Assembly (NCBI GenBank): GCA_963755335.1
Contig: CAVWJW010000008.1
Location: 1,736,001 to 1,800,000 of the forward strand
Direction: 5' to 3'
DNA: 64,000 nt
From: UBA10649 sp963755335
GTDB lineage: Bacteria > Actinomycetota > Actinomycetes > S36-B12
Below the pieces are notes generated by a model. The model did no database searches, was not told the DNA's origin, and saw only the letters and a program-made list of their open reading frames with translations. The position numbers were made by a program, and so were the translations under genes. Positions 1 to 8,024 of this stretch are shown here, piece by piece. Position 1 is the first letter of the stretch. Every line of letters begins with the position of its first letter.

Positions 1-54
1 CACGACGGAGCGGGGATCGGCCAGCGAACCGCGGAGGTCGATGCGACGAATCAC
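1..54 (-). CDS. hisD: Histidinol dehydrogenase, N-terminus only (runs off the left edge)
   Basis: Read on the minus strand from a GTG at 54, the sequence encodes (M)IRRIDLRGSLADPRSVV, the characteristic N-terminus of actinobacterial HisD, the NAD-dependent enzyme of the last two steps of histidine synthesis. Only 18 codons lie inside the window and no catalytic residue can be seen, so the call rests on this short match. The gene is divergent from the LON-domain gene, with about 20 bases between the two start codons. A promoter shared by both genes would have to lie largely inside coding sequence. Confidence 0.7.
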   Translation of the reverse strand, partial: MIRRIDLRGSLADPRSVV

Positions 55-73
55 GGCATTACCTTACGCTGCC

Positions 74-783
74 GTGGTGTCCTCGCCGCTCCCGCTGTTT
101 CCGCTCAACACCGTGCTGGTGCCGGGCCTGGTGATGCCGTTGCACATCTTCGAGCCGCGGTATCGCACCCTGATCGAGGAACTGCTCGCCATGCCCGACG
201 AGGACGCCCGGGAGTTCGGCATCGTCGCCGTCCGCGACGGGCAAGGACGTCAGCATCGACGGGCTGGCCGCCCTCTACCCCGTCGGCACCGCCACCGTGC
301 TGCGCCAGGCCGACCGCCTCGACGATGGCCGCTACGACATCGTCACGACCGGCACGCGTCGCTTCCGCCTCCTCGGCATCGACGCATCCGAGCCATTGAT
401 CCGCGCCGACGTCGAGTTCCTCGAGGATCCGTCCGAGCCCGGCCGACCAGCTCGCCGCTGCGGAGATCCACCGGCGCTTCCTTGCCTACCGGCGGGCCCT
501 CAGCGGCCAGGTGACCGCAGGCGACGAGGAACTGCTTCTCGATGACGACGAGGAGGACGGGGACGACGAGGGGCTCCCCGACGACCCGACCGTCCTGAGC
601 TACCTCGTTACCGCCGCGATGGTGCTGCCCACCAGCGAGCGACAGGACCTGCTGTCGGCACCGACCACCGCTGACCGCCTGGCCCTCGCCCGGCGTCTGC
701 TGCACCGCGAGACCGGGCTGATCACCGCCCTGTCGGCGGTTCCGGCGATCGACATGTCCAGCCCCGATCCCTCCCCGAACTGA
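74..783 (+). CDS. LON peptidase substrate-binding domain protein, twice frameshifted
   Basis: Three overlapping reading frames join into one protein of about 235 residues. It begins SSPLPLFPLNTVLVPGLVMP and continues with HIFEPRYRTLIEE, the signature of the LON N-terminal (substrate-binding) domain without a protease domain. Such stand-alone proteins are common in actinobacteria and their exact function is unknown. The frame breaks near 243 (GACGGGCAAGG, expected GACGGCAAGG) and near 441 (CCCGGCCGACC, expected CCCGCCGACC). Removing one G at each point restores an uninterrupted reading frame. The start is one of two adjacent GTG codons at 74 and 77, with no clear Shine-Dalgarno. The stop is 2 bases before the next gene. 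Confidence 0.8.
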
Positions 784-785
784 CC

Positions 786-1289
786 GTGGCCAAGCGCGAC
801 GCCCGCGCGCCGGGCACCCCCGCGACGGTCGCGCTCACCCGCGCCGGCGTCGCGTTCACCTCGCATGCCTATGCGCATGACCCCTCGGCAGCGTCGTACG
901 GGCGCGAGGCCGTCGAGGCGTTGGGCCTGGATCCGCACGAGGTGTTCAAGACCCTGATGGCCACGGTCGATGGCACGCCGGTCATCGCGGTGGTGCCGGT
1001 CGTCGCCACGCTCGACCTCAAGGCACTCGCCGGCGCCAGTGGCGGACGAAGGGCGGAGATGGCCGACCCGGCCCTCGCCCAGCGGCTGAGCGGCTACGTG
1101 GTCGGCGGCATCTCGCCGATCGGCCAGCGGAAGGCACTGCCCACCGTGATCGACATCAGCGCCGAGACGCTGCTGGTCATGTATGTCAGTGGGGGTCAGC
1201 GGGGCTTCGACATCGGCCTCGCGCCACTCGACCTCGCCGCCGTGACGAATGGATCTTTCGCCGCTATCGCGCGCGCCGAGCGGTCCTGA
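786..1289 (+). CDS. ybaK: YbaK/EbsC-type aminoacyl-tRNA deacylase
   Basis: The 167-residue protein matches the length and motifs of the YbaK family, which hydrolyses Cys-tRNA(Pro) and thereby corrects mischarging by prolyl-tRNA synthetase. Visible family features are VFKTLMA near residue 57 and GYVVGGISPIGQRKALPTVID-like sequence near residues 99-119 around the substrate pocket. It starts with GTG 2 bases after the LON-domain stop, so the two are likely co-transcribed. Its 3' end overlaps the convergent membrane-protein gene by 26 bases. The ProX/INS relative is an alternative; the GGISPxGQ segment favours YbaK. Confidence 0.88.
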   Translation: MAKRDARAPGTPATVALTRAGVAFTSHAYAHDPSAASYGREAVEALGLDPHEVFKTLMATVDGTPVIAVVPVVATLDLKALAGASGGRRAEMADPALAQRLSGYVVGGISPIGQRKALPTVIDISAETLLVMYVSGGQRGFDIGLAPLDLAAVTNGSFAAIARAERS

Positions 1290-1776
1290 CCTCGGAGATC
1301 CAGTCCCCCAGCGCGAGGACGGTGACGACGAAGGCCGATGCCAGCGGCCACATCACGAACATGCCCGACATCGCCACCCGCAGGGGAGCGTCGACCACGA
1401 CGTCGACCTCCGTCGTGGCACTGAGTCCCTGGATGTCAACAGATCCCAGGCGGGTGCCCACCCACCACATGGCGGCCGTACCGACCACGCCCGACAGCAG
1501 GCCGGCGACCAGCACGCTGAACAGGTGCTCGCGACGCATGTTCGCCAGCCCGATGGTGATGGCGATCCCGGCGATGATCGCGAGGATGCCGAACGCGGCG
1601 TCGGCCGCGAGGTAGCCCTCCGGCTGGTAGCCCTGCGGGAAGGTGGCTCCCGGCTGCACGACGAGGGGCACGCGCGGCGCCAGCTTCCACCACACCACCC
1701 CGAGGGCGAGGCCGGCCACGAGACCGGTGATCAGCCCGGCGACGAGTACGGCTGAGGCCTTGCGCGCGGTCGTCAT
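1264..1776 (-). CDS. Four-helix integral membrane protein of unknown function (DUF2567-like)
   Basis: The 170-residue protein has four hydrophobic stretches, at about residues 8-30, 58-80, 86-108 and 134-157. A polar loop with PGATFPQGYQPEGY lies between helices 1 and 2, probably outside the cell. Size and layout resemble actinobacterial DUF2567 proteins, but I assign that family only tentatively and no enzymatic motif is visible. Its start codon shares one base with the stop of dnaE (TGATG), so it is probably the last gene of the dnaE transcript. Confidence 0.6.
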   Translation of the reverse strand: MTTARKASAVLVAGLITGLVAGLALGVVWWKLAPRVPLVVQPGATFPQGYQPEGYLAADAAFGILAIIAGIAITIGLANMRREHLFSVLVAGLLSGVVGTAAMWWVGTRLGSVDIQGLSATTEVDVVVDAPLRVAMSGMFVMWPLASAFVVTVLALGDWISEVRTARRAR

Positions 1777-4700
1777 CAGCCCAGGCAGCTCGGGCCCAGC
1801 AGGGCCTTGAGGTCGCCGTACAGGGCCGGCGACGGCGTGACCCGGAGTCGGTCATCCAGTCGCAGGACGGTCGTGCGCGATCCTCCGGTCAGGTGCAGGT
1901 GCACCTCGGTCGTGCCCGGGTGCGCCGCGAGGACGTCCTTGAGCTTCTCGACCAGCGGCGGGATGCACCGCGCCGCCGCCATCGTCAGGCGCACCGGGCC
2001 GCTGACCGCCTCGGTGAGGTCCGGTTGGGAGATCTCCATGGCGACCAGGCGGAGCCCGTCGTCATCGCTGCGGTCCACCTTGGCGCGCACGATGATGACC
2101 GAGTCGTCGATGAGCATCGTGCTCACCGCCGCGTAGATCTGCGGGAAGACCATGACGTCGACCGAGCCCTCGAGGTCCTCCAGGGTCACGATCGCCCATG
2201 GGCTGCCCTTCTTGGTGGTCTTGCGCTGGACCGAGGTCACCAGGCCGCCGACCGTCGCTGTCGAGGACTCGGAGTGGTCGTCGATGACGAGGGAGGCGAT
2301 CGTGCGGTCGGTCAACTGGGCAAGCAGCCGCTCGGCGCCGTGCAGCGGATGGTCGGAGACGTAGAGGCCGAGCATCTCGCGCTCATGGGCGAGGAGGACC
2401 GACTTCTCCCACTCCCCGATGGAGGGCACCTCGCGCGGCAGTGCGGCGACGTCGTCATTGGCGTCGAGCCCGCCGAACAGGTCGAACTGACCGTGCGCCT
2501 CGGCCCTCTTGATGTCGACCGCGGCATCGACGACCTGCTCGTGGATCTGGACGAGGCCCTTGCGGGTGTCGCCGAGGGAGTCGAACGCGCCCGACTTGAT
2601 GAGCGACTCCACCACGCGCTTGTTGCAGACGGACGCGTCCACCTTCGCGATGAAGTCGTGGAAGTCGGCGAACCGACCCACCCGGCGCCGCGTGGCGATG
2701 ATCGAGTCGACGACGTTGCCGCCGACGTTGCGCACCGCGGACAGCCCGAAGCGGATGTCCGTGCCGCGCGGGGTGAAGTCGAAGTCCGAGTCGTTCACGT
2801 CCGGCGGCAGGACCTTGATGCCCATCTTGCGGCACTCGTTGAGGTAGACGGCGGACCGGTCCTTGTCGTCCTTGACCGAGGTGAGCAGCCCGGCCATGTA
2901 CTCGGCCGGATAGTTCGCCTTGAGGAAGGCGGTCCAGTAGGACACGAGGCCGTACCCCGCCGTGTGGGCCTTGTTGAAGGCGTAGTCGGAGAACGGGACG
3001 AGGATCTCCCAGAGTGTCTTGATCGCCCCGTCGGAGTAGCCGTTGGCCTTCATTCCCTCGCTGAAGGGCACGTACTCCTTGTCGAGGATCTCCTTCTTCT
3101 TCTTGCCCATGGCGCGACGCAGCAGGTCGGCATTGCCGAGCGAGAAGCCGGCGAGCTTCTGCGCGATCGCCATGACCTGCTCCTGGTACACGATCAGGCC
3201 GTACGTGTCGCCGAGAATCTCGGCCAGCGACTCCTCGAGCTCGGGATGGATCGGCACCACCGGCTTGCGGCCGTTCTTGCGGTCGGCGTAGTCGTTGTGC
3301 GCATTGGCACCCATCGGACCGGGACGATAGAGCGCGAGCACCGCCGAGATGTCCTCGAAGTTGTCGGGCTGCATCGAGCGCAGCAGCGCCCGCATCGGTC
3401 CGCCGTCGAGCTGGAACACCCCGAGCGTGTCGCCACGGGTGAGCAGGTCGTAGGTCGGCCGGTCGTCGAGCGTCAGCGACTCGAGGACGATGGTCTCGCC
3501 GCGGTTGGTCTCGATGTTGCGCAGGCAGTCATCGAGCACGGTGAGGTTGCGCAGGCCGAGGAAGTCCATCTTGAGCAGGCCCAGCTTCTCGCAGGCACCC
3601 ATGTCGAACTGCGTGATGATGGCGCCGTCCTGATCGCGCCGCCACAGCGGGATGACGTCGATGAGCGGCTCGCGGCACAGGATGACCCCGGCGGCGTGCA
3701 CGCCGGGCTGACGCTTGAGGCCCTCGAGCCCCTTCGCAGTGTCGACGACCCGCTTGGCCTCGGGATCGGACTCGTACAGCGCTCGGAAGTTCGCGGCCTC
3801 GCCGTAGCGCGGGTTCTTCGGGTCGAAGGCGCCGGCCAGCGAGATGTCCTTGCCCATGACCGCGGGAGGCATCGCCTTGGTGATCTTGTCGCCGAGGGCG
3901 TACGGGTAGCCCAGCACCCGGGCGCTGTCCTTCACGGCCGCCTTCGCCTTGATCGACCCGTAGGTGACGATCTGCGCGACGCGCTCCTCGCCGTACTTCT
4001 CGGTCGCGTAGCGGATCATGTCGGAGCGCCGACGCTCGTCGAAGTCCATGTCGATGTCTGGCATGGAGATGCGCTCAGGGTTGAGGAACCGCTCGAAGAG
4101 GAGCTTGTGCTTGATCGGATCGAGCTCGGTGATCCCCAGCGCGTAGGCGATCATGGCGCCCGCCGCCGAACCACGACCCGGTCCGACGCGGATGCCACTC
4201 TCCTTGGCGTGGCGGACGAGGTCGGCCGTGACCAGGAAGTAGCCCGGGAAGCCCATCTGGATGATGACCCCGACCTCGTACTCGGCCTGCTTGCGGACGT
4301 CGTCCGGGATTGCCGCACCGTAGCGCTTGTGCAGGCCGACCTCGACCTCCTTGATCAGCCACGATTCCTCCGACTCCCCCTCGGGGACCGGGAACTGCGG
4401 CATCAGGTTCGCGCCCTCGGTGAAGCTGACGTGGCAGCGCTCGGCGATCAGCAGGCTGTTGTCGCAGGCCTCGGGCAGCTCTGCCCAGACCTGGCGCATC
4501 TCGGCCGCCGTCTTGACGTAGAAGTCGCGGCCGTCGAAGCGGAACCTCTTCGGATCGTCCATCGTCGTGCGCGTGCCGATGCACAGCAGGACATCGTGGG
4601 TGTCGGCGTCGGTGCTGTTGACGTAGTGCAGGTCGTTGGTCGCGATCAGGGGCAGCTCGAGCGTGCGCGCGATCCGCAGGAGGTCCTCGCGGAACCGCCG

Positions 4701-5312
4701 CTCGATCGGCAGCCCGTGATCCATGACCTCGCAGAAGTAGTTGCCCGCGCCGAGGATGTCGCGGAAGTCGGCAGCGGCGGCCAGCGCCTTCTCGTACCGG
4801 CCGGCCTGCAGCCAGCGGTTCACCTCGCCGCTGGGGCAGCCGGTGGTGCCGATCAGCCCGCTGCCGTAGCGCTCGAGCAGCTCCCGGTCGAAGCGCGGCT
4901 TGTGGTAGTACCCCTCGAGGCTGGCCAGGGACGAGAGGCGGAACAGGTTGTGCATGCCAGCGGTGTTCTCGGCCCACAACGTCATGTGGGTGTAGCTCTG
5001 CTTGCCGCGGCCGGCGCTGGCGTCCTCGGGGGTGCCCTCGTCGAATCCGCCGCCGAAGTCGAACGGCCGCCGCTCGAACCGGCCCTGCGGGGCGTAGTAG
5101 CCCTCGAGACCGATGATCGGGTTGATGCCCCGCGCCTTCGCGCCCTTGTAGAACTCGAAGGCGCCGTAGAGGTTGCCGTGATCGGTCATGGCGATGGCGG
5201 GCATCTCCTGGCGCATGGCCTCGTCGAAGAGGTTGTCCAGGCGCGCCGCGCCGTCGAGCATCGAGTACTCGGTGTGCACGTGCAGATGCACGAACTGACC
5301 ACTGCTCGACAC
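1776..5312 (-). CDS. dnaE: DNA polymerase III alpha subunit, replicative
   Basis: This is the main C-family replicative polymerase, about 1178 residues, the usual DnaE1 length. An N-terminal PHP domain opens with HLHVHTEYSMLDGA and has TDHGNLYGAF. The palm carries the catalytic pair in PDIDMDFDE (around residue 415-425). The HhH and OB-fold regions follow toward the C-terminus (VGGLVTSVQRKTTKKG, then EGSVDVMVFP). The GTG at 5312 (SSSGQFVHLHVH) is preferred: it sits after an AGGGTGGG stretch and gives the conserved N-terminus. A GTG at 5339 would add nine residues. A second, damage-associated dnaE-type gene lies at 47001-50564. Confidence 0.96.
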   Translation of the reverse strand: MSSSGQFVHLHVHTEYSMLDGAARLDNLFDEAMRQEMPAIAMTDHGNLYGAFEFYKGAKARGINPIIGLEGYYAPQGRFERRPFDFGGGFDEGTPEDASAGRGKQSYTHMTLWAENTAGMHNLFRLSSLASLEGYYHKPRFDRELLERYGSGLIGTTGCPSGEVNRWLQAGRYEKALAAAADFRDILGAGNYFCEVMDHGLPIERRFREDLLRIARTLELPLIATNDLHYVNSTDADTHDVLLCIGTRTTMDDPKRFRFDGRDFYVKTAAEMRQVWAELPEACDNSLLIAERCHVSFTEGANLMPQFPVPEGESEESWLIKEVEVGLHKRYGAAIPDDVRKQAEYEVGVIIQMGFPGYFLVTADLVRHAKESGIRVGPGRGSAAGAMIAYALGITELDPIKHKLLFERFLNPERISMPDIDMDFDERRRSDMIRYATEKYGEERVAQIVTYGSIKAKAAVKDSARVLGYPYALGDKITKAMPPAVMGKDISLAGAFDPKNPRYGEAANFRALYESDPEAKRVVDTAKGLEGLKRQPGVHAAGVILCREPLIDVIPLWRRDQDGAIITQFDMGACEKLGLLKMDFLGLRNLTVLDDCLRNIETNRGETIVLESLTLDDRPTYDLLTRGDTLGVFQLDGGPMRALLRSMQPDNFEDISAVLALYRPGPMGANAHNDYADRKNGRKPVVPIHPELEESLAEILGDTYGLIVYQEQVMAIAQKLAGFSLGNADLLRRAMGKKKKEILDKEYVPFSEGMKANGYSDGAIKTLWEILVPFSDYAFNKAHTAGYGLVSYWTAFLKANYPAEYMAGLLTSVKDDKDRSAVYLNECRKMGIKVLPPDVNDSDFDFTPRGTDIRFGLSAVRNVGGNVVDSIIATRRRVGRFADFHDFIAKVDASVCNKRVVESLIKSGAFDSLGDTRKGLVQIHEQVVDAAVDIKRAEAHGQFDLFGGLDANDDVAALPREVPSIGEWEKSVLLAHEREMLGLYVSDHPLHGAERLLAQLTDRTIASLVIDDHSESSTATVGGLVTSVQRKTTKKGSPWAIVTLEDLEGSVDVMVFPQIYAAVSTMLIDDSVIIVRAKVDRSDDDGLRLVAMEISQPDLTEAVSGPVRLTMAAARCIPPLVEKLKDVLAAHPGTTEVHLHLTGGSRTTVLRLDDRLRVTPSPALYGDLKALLGPSCLG

Positions 5313-5373
5313 GTCACCCACCCTAACTTCGGACCCCACCGAACCTAACGCTCCCGACCGACGTCCGGACGGC

Positions 5374-6297
<924 letters not shown>

Positions 6298-6301
<4 letters not shown>

Positions 6302-6865
6302 TCGGCGGCCGGACGGGCGCCGGAGAACTCGACGCCGAACAGCGAGAGGGCGACCATGAGGATCGCCGAGCAGACGATGGCGGAGTCCGCCAGGTTGAAC
6401 ACCGCGAAGTGCGGCAGCTGGATCCAGTCGACGACGTAGCCGCGGCCGATCCCCGGCTCACGCGTGAGCCGGTCGATGAGGTTGCCCAGGGCGCCTCCCA
6501 GCAGGCCGCCGAGGGCGACTGCCCAGAGCACGCTGCCCGAGGCGACGCGAGGACCGCAGGATGACCACGGCGACACCGATGGCGATCAGGGTGAACACCC
6601 ACGTCATGCCGGTGCCCATCGAGAAGGCCGCGCCGGTGTTCTCGGTGTAGGTGAGCTTGACGAGGCCGCCGAGCAGTTCGATGGGGCCTTCGCCGGACTG
6701 GATCCGCGGCAGGATCGAGTCGACGACCCAGTGCTTGGAGACCTGGTCGAGGACGATGACGCCGACCGCGACGCACGCCAGGACGATCAGACTGGTACGC
6801 CGACGTGACGGATCCGGGCCGTCCGCGGGCGCAACGGCCTCGGGCTGGGCGGCGGCGTCGGTCAC
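6298..6865 (-). CDS. lspA: Lipoprotein signal peptidase II, frameshifted
   Basis: LspA cleaves signal peptides of diacylated prolipoproteins in the membrane. After a 35-residue polar N-terminus come four membrane segments. The family motif NTGAAFSMG and the two catalytic aspartates (in NLIDRL and FNLADSAI) are present. The two halves are in different frames: the first ends IAIGVAVVILR and the second begins VASGSVLWAVALGG. One extra G near 6555 (coding strand TGCGGTCCTCG, expected TGCGTCCTCG) explains the break. The GTG at 6865 is chosen because it begins VTDAAAQP just after the dksA-like stop. Lipoproteins that it may process are encoded at 30174 and 37000. Confidence 0.88.
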
Positions 6866-6885
6866 CGCGCCACTGTAGCCGCCGG

Positions 6886-7815
6886 TTAGTAGCGCTCCTC
6901 CGCCTGCTTGCACGACATGCAGAGGGTGGCCCGGGGGAACGCCTGGAGTCGCAGCTTGCCGATGGCGTTGCCGCAGGACTCGCAGATGCCGTACGTCCCG
7001 TGGTCGATGCGCTGGAGGGCGTGCTGGACCTGGTCGAGCATGTCGCGGGCGTTGTTGGCCAAGGACATCTCGTGCTCGCGCTCGAAGGTCTTGCTGCCGG
7101 CGTCGGCCTGGTCGTCCCCCGCACCGTCGCCGGAATCGCGGATCAGGTCGGCGAGGCCGATCTCCGCGCTGGCGATCTCGTCGAGGAGGCGGTCCCGGTC
7201 GGCATGCAGGTCGGCGGTCACCGCGGCCAGCTCCTTGGCCGTCCAGGGGCTCTCGTCCTCGCGCACCACCAGGCTCTTCTTCGCCGGGGCGGCCTTCTTG
7301 ACGGGGGCGGCCTTCTTCGCCGGGGCCGCCTTCTTAGCGGCCACCTCTCGGGTGGGCGCTCCCATGGAGCGCGTGGGTGCCCCCATGGACCGGGCGGTGC
7401 CCCCATGGACCGCTTGGCCGGGGCGGCCTTCTTGGCGGGGGCGGCCTTCTTGACGGGGGCGGCCTTCTTCGCGGGTGCCGCCTTCTTCGCGGGTGCCGCC
7501 TTCTTCGCCGGTGCCGCCTTCTTCGCCGGTGCCGCCTTCTTGGCCGGGGCGGCCTTCTTCGCGGGGGCGGCCTTCTTCGCGGGTGCCGCCTTCTTGGCCG
7601 GGGCGGCCTTCTTGGCGGCCACCTTTCGGGTGGGCGCTCCCATGGAGCGCGTAGGTGCCCCCATGGACCGGGTCGGCGCCCCCATGGACCGCTTCGCCGG
7701 CGCCGCCTTCTTCGCGGGTGCAGCCTTCGGGGCGCGCCTTCTTCGCGGGTGCGGCCTTCTTCGCGGGGGCGGCCTTCTTCGCCGGCTTGGCCGTGGACTT
7801 GCCTGACGCTGCCAT
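6886..7815 (-). CDS. DksA/TraR-type zinc-finger protein with histone-H1-like lysine/alanine repeat tail
   Basis: The C-terminal ~120 residues form a DksA/TraR domain: a helical pair with EREHEMSLANNARDML and a four-cysteine zinc finger, CESC-x17-CMSC. It ends directly before lspA. The N-terminal half is low-complexity AAPAKK repeats like histone H1 tails, a known actinobacterial arrangement. Two near-identical 92-base cassettes encoding tandem SMGAPTR units interrupt the repeats. The frame breaks near 7734 (one extra base; AAGGCGCGCCCC expected AAGGCCGCCCC) and near 7395 (one base missing relative to the sister cassette). With both repaired the protein is about 309 residues. Likely role: RNA-polymerase-associated regulation with DNA or RNA binding by the basic tail. 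Confidence 0.85.
   Translation of the reverse strand: MAASGKSTAKPAKKAAPAKKAAPAKKARPEGCTREEGGAGEAVHGGADPVHGGTYALHGSAHPKGGRQEGRPGQEGGTREEGRPREEGRPGQEGGTGEEGGTGEEGGTREEGGTREEGRPRQEGRPRQEGRPGQAVHGGTARSMGAPTRSMGAPTREVAAKKAAPAKKAAPVKKAAPAKKSLVVREDESPWTAKELAAVTADLHADRDRLLDEIASAEIGLADLIRDSGDGAGDDQADAGSKTFEREHEMSLANNARDMLDQVQHALQRIDHGTYGICESCGNAIGKLRLQAFPRATLCMSCKQAEERY
7337..7427 (-). repeat. Direct repeat copy 1 (~91 bp) inside the dksA-like gene
   Basis: This segment matches 7615-7707 almost base for base, differing at about seven positions plus one missing base. It encodes SMGAPTR units followed by (R)EVAAKK. Each copy contains the inverted repeat GCGCTCCcATGGAGCGC and three CCATGG sites. The missing base relative to copy 2 accounts for one of the two frameshifts. 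Confidence 0.85.
7615..7707 (-). repeat. Direct repeat copy 2 (~93 bp) inside the dksA-like gene
   Basis: Partner of the copy at 7337-7427, 278 bases away and in the same orientation. It encodes three SMGAPTR units followed by KVAAKK between two AAPAKK tracts. The intact reading frame here shows what the gapped copy should encode. Confidence 0.85.
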
Positions 7816-7910
7816 GTCGCCCCACCTTCTCAGGTGGCATCCGCGTGCGGTGGCCGGATGCCCGATGTCGCACGGATGTTAGGCCTGTTCGCGCCCTCGT
7901 GGGGGCTGCC

Positions 7911-7925
7911 GCGCCGAATCGGCGC
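7911..7925. promoter_or_regulatory. 15-bp palindrome in the dksA-ileS divergent intergenic region
   Basis: GCGCCGAATCGGCGC is a perfect inverted repeat of 7-bp arms around one base. It lies midway between the divergent starts at 7815 and 8025, where an operator could act on both genes. No known regulator is assigned. Confidence 0.4.
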
Positions 7926-7938
7926 ACGGGCATCCTCG

Positions 7939-7963
7939 ACGGGCCGCCGACGGTGCGGCCCGT
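7939..7963 (+). promoter_or_regulatory. Strong hairpin 62 bases upstream of ileS
   Basis: ACGGGCCGC and GCGGCCCGT form a perfect 9-bp stem with a 7-base loop. If transcription starts upstream of it, this would be a stable element of the ileS leader. A T-box was looked for because many actinobacterial ileS genes have one. No convincing T-box core or specifier loop was found. Confidence 0.4.
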
Positions 7964-8024
7964 GCGGCCGGGGGGTCGCTCGATATCCTGACGACTCTTT
8001 CCTTGACACCACCGCGGAGGATGC

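Noticed and set aside
1893..5348. A 1151-codon open frame on the plus strand opposite dnaE, and similar long frames opposite dnaE2, ileS and murC
   Set aside because: They mirror strongly conserved genes on the other strand. Their translations are Arg/Val/Asp/His-rich with no recognisable motif, as expected for the complement of high-GC coding sequence.
7816..8024. A T-box riboswitch upstream of ileS (GGTGGCATCCGCG at about 7834 looked similar)
   Set aside because: The resemblance is on the far side of the region, is incomplete, and has no specifier loop or sequestrator arrangement next to the ileS ribosome-binding site.
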